Shown: positions 43,085 to 51,800, counted from the first letter of the stretch. The stretch is DNA of 64,000 nucleotides from Allocatelliglobosispora scoriae (GCF_014204945.1 NZ_JACHMN010000002.1:4549001-4613000), one strand, 5' to 3'. A program made the numbers and translations. The notes: a model not told the origin generated them from the sequence alone.

Positions 43085-44320
43085 TTACCGCCAGGAGACA
43101 GACACCCTTCGGTGATCTCTGTCGATCACCAGACCGCCGTCGAGGCGGTCGTCTGGGGTACCGGCCGGGTGGATCGTGAAGGTGGGCCCTGGCTTGCCCC
43201 TGTGTCCGTCGTGCCAGACACGGATCTGCTCGGCCAGGCGAGCGGCGAGGGCGTCGGCGTCCGGGCCGTGCGCATACACGCCGAACTCGTGCTGGTCATC
43301 GCCGACCTTGCGCAGGGTGCGGTAGGCGAACGTCCCGGCGGACGCGATGGCCGGGGTGCCCAGCCGCCACGTCGGGGCGACCACGCCCGCGTCGACAGCG
43401 GCTTTCGTCGCGGTGAGCAGGCTGAACTCCGGCAGCGCGTAGGCCAGCCACAGATCGAGGTCGTCGAACGGCTCCATCGACCGGACACTGACCCCCGTCC
43501 ACGTCTCGGCACGTGGCATGGTCAGGGCCTGGTCGAGCGCGGGGTCGAAGTGCAGTACCGGGTTGTCGACGCGCAGCGCCACCTCCCGGCCGGGTTCGGC
43601 GTGGAGCACGATCTGGCGCTGCTGGCTACTGCCCGCGCCCTGCATCGGGACGAACCCGCATACCTCGTAGGACTTGCTGACCAGGCGCTCACCGACCCGG
43701 TGCAGCGCGAGCGACCGGGTCAGGCCCCGCAGCCGCAGCGGTACGACGAGGCGGCCGTCGGCCATCAGCTGCTCGGTCCACGCCGGCGGGATGTCGGCGG
43801 CGCCGACGGTCACGATGATCCGGTCGTAGGGGCCGCACTCGGCGGTGCCGAACTCGCCGTCGGACCAGACCACCCGCACGTCGTCGTACCCGGCGGCGGC
43901 CAGGGTCGCGCTGGCCCGGTCGGTGACGTCGCGGTCGATGTCCATGGTGACCACGAGCCCGGACGGGCCGGTCAGCTCCCGCAACAGCGCGGCGTTGTAG
44001 CCGCCGGAGCCGATCTCGAGGATCCGGTCGCCGGGCCGGACCTGCAACTGGTCCAGCATCATCGCGATGATCGTCGGCTGGGACACCGAACTGGTCGCCA
44101 GGCCGTCCGCGTCGCGTTTGGTGACGACCGCGTCGTCGGCGTACGCCTCCTCCAGCGGCGCGCCCGGGACGAACAGGTGCCGCTTCACCCGCCGCAGCGC
44201 ATCCTCGACCTCGGGCGAGACCGGCACGCCGAGCCTGGCCCGGCCTCGCACTATCCCGTAGACCATCAATTCGTGCAGGCGTTCCTGCTCGTCGACATCG
44301 TGCATGTCAGCCACCGTCAT
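43085..44320 (-). CDS. FxLD-system protein-L-isoaspartate-type methyltransferase
   Basis: I choose ATG 44320 (MTVADMHDVDEQERLHELM), giving 411 aa. The N-terminal 220 residues match PCMT-type methyltransferases: ATSSVSQPTIIAMMLDQLQV, then RILEIGSGGYNAALL (SAM site) and YDRIIVTVGAADIPPAW. The C-terminal about 180 residues are a domain found in the RiPP versions. In lanthipeptide clusters these enzymes methylate an Asp that then forms succinimide or isoaspartate. It lies just upstream of the precursor, consistent with the FxLD-system methyltransferase family. Confidence 0.88.
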   Translation of the reverse strand: MTVADMHDVDEQERLHELMVYGIVRGRARLGVPVSPEVEDALRRVKRHLFVPGAPLEEAYADDAVVTKRDADGLATSSVSQPTIIAMMLDQLQVRPGDRILEIGSGGYNAALLRELTGPSGLVVTMDIDRDVTDRASATLAAAGYDDVRVVWSDGEFGTAECGPYDRIIVTVGAADIPPAWTEQLMADGRLVVPLRLRGLTRSLALHRVGERLVSKSYEVCGFVPMQGAGSSQQRQIVLHAEPGREVALRVDNPVLHFDPALDQALTMPRAETWTGVSVRSMEPFDDLDLWLAYALPEFSLLTATKAAVDAGVVAPTWRLGTPAIASAGTFAYRTLRKVGDDQHEFGVYAHGPDADALAARLAEQIRVWHDGHRGKPGPTFTIHPAGTPDDRLDGGLVIDRDHRRVSVSWR

Positions 44321-44848
44321 TTGCTGTTCCCGTTTCTCGGAGTGCTTGTCGGATATGGCGCCGCCGAGCCTGAGCTGTGGCGAAGCGATCACTTGTGGTG
44401 TTCCGGCCCTTGGGTGCGCCGAGCGGCCGGACTGGCGCGATAGGTCAGTGGTTCGCTTGCTGGTGTAGCAATCGTTGGTCCAGCGTCGTCTCCCTGCTCA
44501 TCAACCGCCTGTATAGGTATCGGACACTGAGGTCACCTGTCGTCCTGACCGCCGGAGTGTGTGCCGCCAACTGCGGTCATGGACGAGCGTGGAACGCGCT
44601 GAACGGTGCCGCTCCGCCGCTGCCGAAGTCGCCGTCAGCTCCGATCAGCTCTAGCGGACGGCGGCGGGGAAGTTGGCGGTCATGACCGAACAGGACAGCG
44701 TGCGCTGTGGCGCGCTGCGAGCACGGCTCCAGATCCCCGCATGCCAAGCACCGGCCGCCGACATCTGAGCGCAGATGCTCGGTGATGACACGTCGGGCAG
44801 CATCCGGGCCAGCCAGCGCAGCCGCTCGCACTGTTGCTCGTACTGGGC
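44321..44848. other. 528-bp promoter region of the lanthipeptide operon
   Basis: Leftward transcription of the methyltransferase, precursor, lanB, lanC and downstream genes should start here. No credible ORF is present and I did not find a convincing -10/-35 pair. The 3' end of the winged-helix gene at 44849 borders it. Confidence 0.5.
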
Positions 44849-45151
44849 TCACCGCGTCTGCTCCCCAGTGACCTGCGCGACGGACCAGGCCCGCGTGATC
44901 TCCTCGACCGTCAACCTGCCCTCACCGTTGAGGCGAAGCGTCAGGCGTCGGCTGTGCGGGACGATGTCCATCAACCGGTCGCCCAGCAGCAGGTGCAGGG
45001 TCGCGGTGACGGCCTCCACCGATACACCCGTCAGCTTCGCGGCCAGATCCCGCACGTTCCACTGCCGTCCCGGCTCAGCGAGCAGGGCTGCGTAGATCAG
45101 CTCTCGTGGCCTGCTGCGAACAGCCAGCACCTTGGCGTGCAACGGTTTCAT
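44849..45151 (-). CDS. Winged-helix DNA-binding protein, 100 aa
   Basis: It starts at ATG 45151 in an ATGA overlap with the upstream gene. After a basic N-terminus (LHAKVLAVRSRPRELIYAAL), NVRDLAAKLTGVSVEAVTAT has the spacing of a winged helix-turn-helix, followed by a wing (LMDIVPHSRRLTLRL). It is the last of three coupled genes just upstream of the lanthipeptide promoter region, so it may control that operon; this is inference from position. Confidence 0.65.
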   Translation of the reverse strand: MKPLHAKVLAVRSRPRELIYAALLAEPGRQWNVRDLAAKLTGVSVEAVTATLHLLLGDRLMDIVPHSRRLTLRLNGEGRLTVEEITRAWSVAQVTGEQTR

Positions 45152-45336
45152 GATCGCTCACCGCCTTCCAGAACTGCGAGTGCCCAAGCCGCCTGCGAAC
45201 ACGGAAACAGCGCGAATACGCACGCGAACTCGTAGCAACCGCGGCATAGACCGTCGTCGGACGGCGTGTGCACGATCAGAATTGAGCGTGCGGCGTCGGC
45301 GGCGTCTGGACGAGGACCTTCTGTCGTTACGATCAT
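45148..45336 (-). CDS. 62-aa Cys-containing small protein
   Basis: Both ends overlap neighbours in ATGA junctions (45336 and 45151), good evidence that it is translated. It contains DGLCRGCYEFACVFALFPC, with a CxxC pair and two further Cys. Small actinobacterial proteins with a DGxCxGC motif are common beside regulators; their function is unknown. A metal- or redox-sensing role is possible. Confidence 0.6.
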   Translation of the reverse strand: MIVTTEGPRPDAADAARSILIVHTPSDDGLCRGCYEFACVFALFPCSQAAWALAVLEGGERS

Positions 45337-45821
45337 GAGAGGTGTTCCGCCTCTGCTCTTGCTCCCGCTATGACGAGCGGGGACCCTGGGGCGACGCGGT
45401 TCAGCCAGGTGATACGGAATGCCATCGTCATCGGCAGGTACCGAGCGGCAGTCATCACGGCGGCCATGGCCTGATTACGCATTTGCAAGGGTGTGTCTGC
45501 CGCGATCAAGGTCGGCCGCTGTCGCACTGCCCGCTCGAATAGAGTGTTTTCGGCATACTCGGCGTCGACTTCACTGCAGCAATCTCCACACCGATACCTC
45601 CGAAACGCTCGAGCGCTCGGCGCCATGGATCTGCCCTCTGGGCAAACCAGCAGTCCCAGAAGCGTGTAGACCGCAGAGGTCGCCTCTTGGGAGAACTCGC
45701 CGAGTAGCGGCGGAGGCGATGTTGGTGCAACGCGCCCGCAGTGCAAGCGGGCCTCGTGGCGGAGTGAAGAGCCGGATGCGGAATTGGTGCGATCCACGTC
45801 ATCGAGGATCTTTTCAGCCAT
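45333..45821 (-). CDS. 162-aa hypothetical protein, first of three coupled genes
   Basis: It starts at ATG 45821 after GGGGTG and ends in an ATGA overlap with the 62-aa gene. A Cys cluster, RRYRCGDCCSEVD, lies in the middle, and LQMRNQAMAAVMTAARYLPM near the end. No family is recognised. The coupled layout argues that the three proteins act together. It diverges from the HTH/TPR regulator at 45997. Confidence 0.5.
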   Translation of the reverse strand: MAEKILDDVDRTNSASGSSLRHEARLHCGRVAPTSPPPLLGEFSQEATSAVYTLLGLLVCPEGRSMAPSARAFRRYRCGDCCSEVDAEYAENTLFERAVRQRPTLIAADTPLQMRNQAMAAVMTAARYLPMTMAFRITWLNRVAPGSPLVIAGARAEAEHLS

Positions 45822-45996
45822 GGTTCACCCCCACGTGTACATCATTGATGTGTGCCAACGCCGCTTGCCCCTATGGCGTAGTAATTCAGTGGCGCCGATG
45901 TGATTAGCGAACCATGTGCGATAGTCCATCGGTACGCTGTCAAGGGGTTGAACGCGGTGAACGTGGTGAAAGATCATCTGAAATAGGGGTGAGCTG

Positions 45997-47403
45997 GTGG
46001 CACAAGGCCGTCAACCGAACACCAAGCTGGCGCAGGTCGTTGCCGAGGCCCGATGGTCACATGCGCAGGTGGCGAGCGCGCTGGTGCGCGTCGCCGCCGA
46101 GAGTGGAGCGCGCGAATTCGCCGCAGTGAGCAGATCTCACGTATCGCACTGGATTGCCGGATCGCATCCGTCCGGGGCAGCGCCGATCCTTCTGGCTGAG
46201 GCGCTGTCGCGCAGGTTGGGAAGGATAGTCACGGTTGACGATATCGGCCTGGCGGCGCCTTCCTCGACCTCCGTTCCCGAAGTTGACTGGAGGGTCGATA
46301 CGCTGGCTTCGCTGGCCGATCTCGGGAGAATCAACGTGGACGCAGGGCGTAGGTCGCTTTTGGAAGGCGCCGCCTACTCTGTGGCGGCATTGGCGGTTCC
46401 CGCCTCATCGTGGTGGACGGCGATGGCCGGCCGTGGCGTTGAGCGATCCGCCGCTGGTGTAGCGGCCGTGGGACGCGGCGACCTCGAAGCCGTGCGCGAA
46501 ATGGTGCTGATCTTTTCGCGGCTCGACCAACGGCGAGGCGGTGGGCACGCCAGATCGGCCGTTGTGCAGTACCTGACTTCAGATGTCGCCCGCTACCTCC
46601 ACGGGAAGTTCACCGACGACGCGGTGCGGCGCGAGATGTTCTCGTCGGCGAGCGAGCTCGCCTATCTGAGCGGTTGGATGGCGTTCGACAACGCCGAACA
46701 TTCCACGGCGCAGCATTTCTTCGCCGCATCGGTCAAACTCGCAGCTGAAGCCAACGATCCCGCCATGGCCGCCCACACCTTGCGCGCAATGGCTCACCAA
46801 GCCATCGACCTGGGACACGTTCGACAGGGCCTCGCTCTGGCCCAGGCCTCCGTCGAAGGTGACCGCTATCGGATGGCGAGCCCGAGGGAGCGCGCTCTGC
46901 TCGGCGTCGTCCATGCCCGTGGGTTGGCAGCTGCCGGACAGGGCCGGGATGCTGCGGCGGCCCTGCTCAAGGCGGAAAGCGATCTGGCCAGAGCCGAGCC
47001 GGGGGATGGCGAGCCATCTCGGGTGTTCTTCTTTGGTGAGGCCAGCCTCGCCCACGAGACCGGTTGCGCCCTGCGTGACAGCGGCGACCTGCCGGGAGCT
47101 GCCAGAGAACTGCGGCGCAGCGTTCGTACTCGCAAAGCCGCGACCTTCACCCGCACACATGCCGTCACGCTCGGATACCTTGGAGCCGTTCAAGCGCGTC
47201 AGGGCAACCTGGACGAAGCGTGCCAGAGCTGGGCCACCGCGTTGGATGCCATGGAGGGCGTGCGCTCCGCCCGCGCTCGGCAAACGGTAGCCGACATGCG
47301 CGTGGCCCTGTCGCCGTTCCGACGTCGAGGAATCTCCTTCGCCACGGAACTGGACACGCGAGCCGCCGCTCACTTGACCGCCACCGCAGCCAGCAATCGC
47401 TAA
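45997..47403 (+). CDS. HTH/TPR transcriptional regulator
   Basis: This 468-aa protein starts at GTG 45997 behind GGGGTGA. Residues 10-70 form an XRE-like helix-turn-helix (LAQVVAEARWSHAQVASALV, then VSRSHVSHWIAGSHPS). The remainder is an all-helical TPR-like region (AYLSGWMAFDNAEHSTAQHF and onward), the layout of many Streptomyces and Micromonospora pathway regulators. It diverges from the three coupled small genes. It may sense a metabolite or peptide and control the lanthipeptide locus. Confidence 0.8.
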   Translation: MAQGRQPNTKLAQVVAEARWSHAQVASALVRVAAESGAREFAAVSRSHVSHWIAGSHPSGAAPILLAEALSRRLGRIVTVDDIGLAAPSSTSVPEVDWRVDTLASLADLGRINVDAGRRSLLEGAAYSVAALAVPASSWWTAMAGRGVERSAAGVAAVGRGDLEAVREMVLIFSRLDQRRGGGHARSAVVQYLTSDVARYLHGKFTDDAVRREMFSSASELAYLSGWMAFDNAEHSTAQHFFAASVKLAAEANDPAMAAHTLRAMAHQAIDLGHVRQGLALAQASVEGDRYRMASPRERALLGVVHARGLAAAGQGRDAAAALLKAESDLARAEPGDGEPSRVFFFGEASLAHETGCALRDSGDLPGAARELRRSVRTRKAATFTRTHAVTLGYLGAVQARQGNLDEACQSWATALDAMEGVRSARARQTVADMRVALSPFRRRGISFATELDTRAAAHLTATAASNR

Positions 47404-47432
47404 CCGCCGAGCGCAGACGAAGGAATACATCG

Positions 47433-47918
47433 ATGCCAAGCCAACCCATAGAGGTCGAACCCATCGCGTACGTCGTCGGTGGACGTACCGAGCCGACGGA
47501 CGACTATTGGGGCGGAACTCGCGCGATCATCCGGATCGACGGCGAACGCTTCCCAGCCGAAGCCACGGCCGGGCTGGAGGAGTTCTCCCACCTGGAGATC
47601 GTCTTCTATTTCCACCTCACCGACCCGACCGACCTCAACTTCGGTGCACGCCGCCCCCGCGACAACCCCGACTGGCCGGCCGTCGGCATTTTCGGTCACC
47701 GCAATATGCGCCGCATCAACTGGCTCGGCGTCTCCCGGTGCCGACTACTGCAGGTCGACGGACTCGACCTACATGTCGAAGACCTGGATGCCGTCGACGG
47801 CACTCCCGTACTCGACATCAAGCCATGGTTCAGCGAGTTCGGTCCGCGAGGTGAGATTCGCCAGGCAGAATGGTCCACCGAAATGCTGGTGGACTACTTC
47901 GCTCCACGGCGAGCCTGA
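47433..47918 (+). CDS. TrmO/TsaA-family SAM-dependent methyltransferase-like protein
   Basis: It starts at ATG 47433 with AAGGA upstream, 29 bases after the regulator stop, and encodes 161 aa. Family motifs: LEEFSHLEIVFYFH, GIFGHRNMRRINWLGVS and VDGTPVLDIKPWFSEF, corresponding to the SAM-binding beta-barrel of TrmO. TrmO methylates N6 of threonylcarbamoyladenosine in tRNA. The family's usual RSPxRPNPIG segment is altered here to HRNMRRINWLG, so the substrate may differ. The start is 213 bases inside a longer open frame. Confidence 0.78.
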   Translation: MPSQPIEVEPIAYVVGGRTEPTDDYWGGTRAIIRIDGERFPAEATAGLEEFSHLEIVFYFHLTDPTDLNFGARRPRDNPDWPAVGIFGHRNMRRINWLGVSRCRLLQVDGLDLHVEDLDAVDGTPVLDIKPWFSEFGPRGEIRQAEWSTEMLVDYFAPRRA

Positions 47919-48003
47919 CACCGGCATTCATTTCGGCCCGGCAAAGAGCGGTCTGGCGTCATGGTGGTGGCGGGCAACGCCCGCCACCACGCACAACTCG
48001 TGA

Positions 48004-49296
48004 CTACTCCGGGTTCGTGTCCCCTCTTTCCGCAGGTCGGCGGCCGAGGACGCGCACGGTGGTGCTCAGCTTGATCGGCAGGTTTTCGTCCCCCTTAAGG
48101 AACGGCTGGATCTCAATTTCGCGGCGGAGGCTGCGGCTGGGACCGTATGCCTGCTGCCGTGGGTGACCGGTGACCCAGAACCGGTGGTCGGGCTTGGCCC
48201 GCGTACGCGGGCCAAGCTGGTCAGGCCGTTCGCCGAGAAGTACCGTGCTCCGCGCCCTGATCTGAACGATCTTTACTTCTGGTGTGGGGCGCTGGGTTCT
48301 CCGGTACGCCTTGGTGATGCTCTTCGGCAGTTTCGCCGGTAACGCTTCGGCCATCTGCTGGTTGATGAGCAGCCAGGTCGTGATGAGGGGACCGAGCGGG
48401 TGGCTTCCGTCAAGAGCTGTACCGCGGGCGATGTGCTGGGTGTGGATCGGTATGAGCCATCCGATCTCGTGCCGCAGGGCGGGCATGAGATCTTCGTCCG
48501 TGACTCCGACGTTGCGGTAGCCGATGACGTGCCACCCGTCGCCTTCTGGAGTCCAGGACGCGGCGGCGAGCTGTCCCGTTTGGCCGACGGGTTCGGGCCA
48601 GGCGAGGAGTCCGGCTGTTGATGGGGTGATCTCGTCGGTGGCCCATGCTGGGGGCCGGTCGGTGCTGACGGTGTTGACGAGGTCGGTGAATTCCTGGTTG
48701 ATCCAGTACAGGGGGATGAGGTCGAGTCGGCGGGCCAGATTCTGGCGCTGGTCGCGGTTGTTAATGGCGGCGGGCAGGTTCGCGGGTCCGCGTAGAAGTC
48801 CGGTGAGCCGGTCGCGGATCTTCGGCATCATGTCGGCGTCGATGCGGGCCGGTGACCAGTGGGTGGTGGTGAGCAGGGTTCGGCTTTCGCGGCTCAGGAC
48901 GATGCCGCGGTGCAGGGTGTGCAGGATGGTGTATTCGTCGCTGTCGGGATGCCAGCGCATGAGTCCGGCGCATCGTGCGGTGAGGGCATCGGAGTCGTCG
49001 GCCTCGATGAGCTGGGCGCATCGGAGGCAGACATGCCACTGATCGTTGTAGCCGGCGGCCATGCCGCTGGCCAGGGACAGGATCTCGATGCGGCCGGTGT
49101 GGTAGTTCCATAGGGGCGGCGCCTGGGTGCAGGTGTGGCAGCGGTCGAAGACCTGCGGGACCAGGCTCGCGCTGACCGGGACAGGTTCGTGGCCTTCGTC
49201 GCTGACCGGGTGGCGGTAGGAGATGGTGTCACCGTCGCTGTGCTCGGTGAGTGCGCGATGGCAAGTGGCGCAGGCTGTCATGGTGGTGAGGTTCAT
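48004..49296 (-). CDS. Plasmid/island-type hypothetical protein with zinc-binding Cys
   Basis: This 430-aa protein starts at ATG 49296, overlapping the GGDEF gene's stop (ATGA). N-terminal Cys pairs (CATCHRAL, then CHTCTQAPP and CLRCAQL) suggest zinc binding. The C-terminus has RFWVTGHPRQQAYGPSRSLR followed by IEIQPFLKGDENLP, a tail I associate with actinobacterial plasmid and phage proteins of unknown function. It is the last gene of the island's leftward block. Function unknown. Confidence 0.7.
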   Translation of the reverse strand: MNLTTMTACATCHRALTEHSDGDTISYRHPVSDEGHEPVPVSASLVPQVFDRCHTCTQAPPLWNYHTGRIEILSLASGMAAGYNDQWHVCLRCAQLIEADDSDALTARCAGLMRWHPDSDEYTILHTLHRGIVLSRESRTLLTTTHWSPARIDADMMPKIRDRLTGLLRGPANLPAAINNRDQRQNLARRLDLIPLYWINQEFTDLVNTVSTDRPPAWATDEITPSTAGLLAWPEPVGQTGQLAAASWTPEGDGWHVIGYRNVGVTDEDLMPALRHEIGWLIPIHTQHIARGTALDGSHPLGPLITTWLLINQQMAEALPAKLPKSITKAYRRTQRPTPEVKIVQIRARSTVLLGERPDQLGPRTRAKPDHRFWVTGHPRQQAYGPSRSLRREIEIQPFLKGDENLPIKLSTTVRVLGRRPAERGDTNPE

Positions 49297-50015
49297 GCGG
49301 CGTCCGATCCACTGTGGTCGTGGCGTCGGTCGCGCAGGCGTGGCCCTCGGCGGTGCTTGGGATCGGGCATGGTCATGCCGGGGGTGTGGAGGATGTGCTG
49401 GTTCCCGCCCTGGGTCTTGGCGTGGTACATGGCGGTGTCGGCACGGTGGAGGGCTGCCTGAAGTGGTTCGGTGCTGTCGGCGAAGGCGATGCCGATGCTC
49501 GCGGTGAGGACCGTTTCGGGGCCGTCCTGCCCGTGGAGCTGGATGGGCGCGGAGATGGCGGCCTTGATCCGTTCGCCGATCTCGAAGATGCCGTACCGGC
49601 GTGCGGGCAGGATGGCGGCGTACTCGTCACCGGAGTGGCGGGCGAGGCTGCCGCCGTATGCGGCGACCAGGGGCTCGAGCCGGTTGGCGATCACCGTGAG
49701 CAGTTCGTCGCCGGTGTCGTGCCCGAACTCGTCGTTGATCTCCTTGAAGTCGTCGATGTCGAGCAGGACGGCGATGATCGGCTGTGATGGATCGGATGTG
49801 GCGAGCGCGGTGTGGGCGGTGCGTAGTCCGCGGCGGTTGTAGAGGCCGGTGAGGGGGTCGTGGGCCAGTTGCCAGACGGCGTCGGCCAGCTCCGCGCGCA
49901 GCTGCTCGGCGGTGGGCCACCCGGCCAGGTAGCCGAGGGCGAAGCCCGCGCAGGCTCCGGCGGTGAAGGTGATCGCCGTGTGGATGGTGGTGATCACGAG
50001 GAGTGTGGTGAACAC
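49293..50015 (-). CDS. Diguanylate cyclase (GGDEF-type) with one membrane helix
   Basis: I choose GTG 50015, behind GGAGG at six-base spacing; the frame upstream is a shadow. The 240-aa protein begins with a hydrophobic helix (TTLLVITTIHTAITFTAGAC), then DPLTGLYNRRGL and VLLDIDDFKEINDEFGHDTG, with the active-site loop as SGDEY in place of GGDEF, and later TASIGIAFAD. GGDEF enzymes make cyclic di-GMP from GTP; SGDEF-type variants can be active. A cyclase carried by a conjugative element may couple transfer to host development. It is coupled to the next gene. Confidence 0.88.
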   Translation of the reverse strand: MFTTLLVITTIHTAITFTAGACAGFALGYLAGWPTAEQLRAELADAVWQLAHDPLTGLYNRRGLRTAHTALATSDPSQPIIAVLLDIDDFKEINDEFGHDTGDELLTVIANRLEPLVAAYGGSLARHSGDEYAAILPARRYGIFEIGERIKAAISAPIQLHGQDGPETVLTASIGIAFADSTEPLQAALHRADTAMYHAKTQGGNQHILHTPGMTMPDPKHRRGPRLRDRRHDHSGSDAA

Positions 50016-50040
50016 TGGGTTCCTCCATCTCGATGGAGAA

Positions 50041-50078
50041 CCCGGGACGCGTACGTTTCGTAGGCGAGGCGTCCCGGG
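50041..50078. promoter_or_regulatory. Inverted repeat in the GGDEF 5' region
   Basis: CCCGGGACGC (50041-50050) and GCGTCCCGGG (50069-50078), perfect 10-bp arms, 26 bases upstream of the GGDEF start. It may be an operator or leader hairpin. Confidence 0.5.
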
Positions 50079-50094
50079 CCTCCTGGATACGACG

Positions 50095-50121
50095 ACGGCC
50101 CGCCTTCGGCGGGCCGTTTTT
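50095..50121 (+). terminator. Intrinsic terminator reading rightward
   Basis: ACGGCCCGCC (50095-50104), loop TTC, GGCGGGCCGT (50108-50117), then a T-run to 50121. It points away from the GGDEF gene although no + strand gene precedes it; it may insulate the 136-aa gene from readthrough. Confidence 0.6.
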
Positions 50122-50157
50122 CTGTGTGCCGCCAATGCGGCGTCTTCGGGGAAGGGG

Positions 50158-50568
50158 TCAGCTCGGTTCGGCTGGGATGGTGGAGCCGTCGATGCTCCAC
50201 GCGGCGCCGACCGATGCGGGGTACCGTCCGGTGCTGGACCCGCCGCCGGGCCACGGTGACCGGCAGAGGTCGTCGGTGCGGGACCGTCGGCTGCGCAGCC
50301 CGTCGGGTTCGCTGGGGCTGCCGGGCGGCCTGTGCTCGTACCGCTCGGACAACACTCCGACGTAGTCGACATCGGAGGCGTACGGCACGTAGACACCGCG
50401 CAGGGTGGTGCCGCCCAGCCGGTCGCAGCAGGGCACTCTCACCGGGCACCATCCGTTGGCGTAGTAGGTGACCAGGTGCCCGCAGGACAGCGACAGCACG
50501 AACACGCACAGCCGGTGCAGCTCACAGTCGTCTGACGACCTGGAACGGGCCCGGCCGAGGCTAGTCAT
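50158..50568 (-). CDS. 136-aa Cys-rich hypothetical protein
   Basis: The start ATG 50568 overlaps the end of the upstream gene (TAATG). The first half has CGHLVTYYANGWCPVRVPCC, a cluster of four Cys and one His compatible with zinc binding. The second half is low-complexity Ser/Pro/Arg. It belongs to the string of small coupled island genes. No family is recognised. Confidence 0.5.
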   Translation of the reverse strand: MTSLGRARSRSSDDCELHRLCVFVLSLSCGHLVTYYANGWCPVRVPCCDRLGGTTLRGVYVPYASDVDYVGVLSERYEHRPPGSPSEPDGLRSRRSRTDDLCRSPWPGGGSSTGRYPASVGAAWSIDGSTIPAEPS

Positions 50569-50980
50569 TACAGCCGCCCGCGAGGTGGCGGTAGACGGCG
50601 TCGGCAGACAGCGGGCGTCCGGCCTGGTTGGTGGGGGTGGTGATCTGCCGCCAGCCGATGAACTCGCATGCCAGCCAGGTCGTGGTCCCGTCGGTGGTGA
50701 CGGCGATGACGTCGCCGGTCGACAGGGACCGGCGTTGCATGAGCCGGTAGACGCAGGCGAGAAGGAAGTCGGCCTCGCCCTGCGGCGTACTGCGGCCGGG
50801 CTCCAGCCTGTCCAGGTCGGTGTTGAACACGTGCCAGGCCCAGTCGGCGATCAGCTCCGGGTCGGTGCCCGCCGGCTAGTCCCGCCAGTGGGAGAGCACC
50901 TGCGTGACCTGGTGACCGTCCTCGTAGGGGAGGAAACGCGACTCGGTGTTGTGGTACACGGCGACGACATGCGCGCTCAT
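50561..50980 (-). pseudogene. Island family gene split by an in-frame amber stop
   Basis: ATG 50980 overlaps the upstream stop (ATGA) and encodes MSAHVVAVYHNTESRFLPYE, ending SHWRD at TAG 50876-50878. The same frame then continues PAGTDPELIADWAWHVFNTD and LMQRRSLSTGDVIAVTTDG to 50561. The two halves together match a common actinobacterial island protein of about 140 aa (AVYHNT start and RSLSVGDVV-type end). The stop is either a nonsense mutation or a readthrough site. GTG 50830 could restart the second half. Confidence 0.7.
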
Positions 50981-51531
50981 GATCCGGCCTCCGCTGTCGC
51001 CGCGGTGACCGGGCGAACGCGCAGCAGTTGGCCGGGCGGGATCAGCGCGGCGAGCTGCCGGGTACGCGGGTGCGTGTAGAGGCGGTATCCGCTCGCCCAG
51101 GCCAGGCTCCACGGTGACGACGGCTGGCCGAGCCGTAACTCGGTGCCGGGGTCGCCGTGGACGGCCAGGTCGAGTTTCGCCAGCTGCTCGGCGATCGGGG
51201 TGTGCTGGTAGTGGGTCATGCGCCCGGCGAGCATCGGGCACGCGGTCGCGGAGTATGCGGCGCATTCGGGGTGCATGCTCGGCTCGTGGCTGGTCAGCTC
51301 GAGCAGGTCGGTGTCGCGGACCGCGAACACGGTCCGGTTGCCGAGCTCGGTGCCGCAGGTCTGGCACAGGCGGTCGGTGAACGCCTGGGTCTGGCGGTCG
51401 AAGTCGACGGCACCGAACCGGTAGCGCCCGTCGGGCAGGCGCAGGGTGGTGTAGGGGACGACGAGGCCGCCCATGGTGGGGCGGTGCAGGAGCCGGGGCG
51501 GGATGCCAGGGCTCGGGTCGTTGGCGTGCAA
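50977..51531 (-). CDS. 184-aa island hypothetical protein, TTG start
   Basis: Start TTG 51531 is chosen because the preceding bases (GAGAATCCG) parallel the AGGAGAATCCG in front of the ATG at 52441, within a duplicated leader. The protein opens MHANDPSPG and has PYTTLRLPDGRYRFGAVDF, then RLCQTCGTELGN with a Cys pair and HPECAAYSATACPML. Proteins of this layout are frequent in actinobacterial conjugative elements and of unknown function. Coupled to the next gene by ATGA. Confidence 0.65.
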   Translation of the reverse strand: MHANDPSPGIPPRLLHRPTMGGLVVPYTTLRLPDGRYRFGAVDFDRQTQAFTDRLCQTCGTELGNRTVFAVRDTDLLELTSHEPSMHPECAAYSATACPMLAGRMTHYQHTPIAEQLAKLDLAVHGDPGTELRLGQPSSPWSLAWASGYRLYTHPRTRQLAALIPPGQLLRVRPVTAATAEAGS

Positions 51532-51649
51532 CGGATTCTCGCTTTCGGGTGGGGTGGGAATCCGGGCACGGCTGTCGGCCGTGCCCGGAGGGTGCGCGGG
51601 ATCGCGCGGGTCGGCCGGGCGACGGCCGGGGTGTGGTGCTGGCGTTACG
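51532..51649 (-). repeat. Duplicated 5' leader, copy 1
   Basis: About 118 bp, directly upstream of the TTG start at 51531; nearly identical to 52442-52557. It contains the hairpin TCCGGGCACGGC (51561-51572) / GCCGTGCCCGGA (51578-51589). Confidence 0.85.
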
Positions 51650-51800
51650 CGGAGCGCGACGGATCAGGTCAGCGGTCAGGCATGCACCAGAGGACCGGGG
51701 TGCGAGCGCTTGCCGGTCCGCGGGCCGAGGCCCGGGACGGCGTTGACCTGGTGGTGCACGGCAGCGGCCGGCATGGCGGTTGGATCCAGTGCACTGCCGG

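Noticed and set aside
42596-44443. 615-aa + strand ORF across the precursor and methyltransferase
   Set aside because: A frame shadow of the minus-strand genes. No motif, and the minus-strand frames carry clear family signatures.
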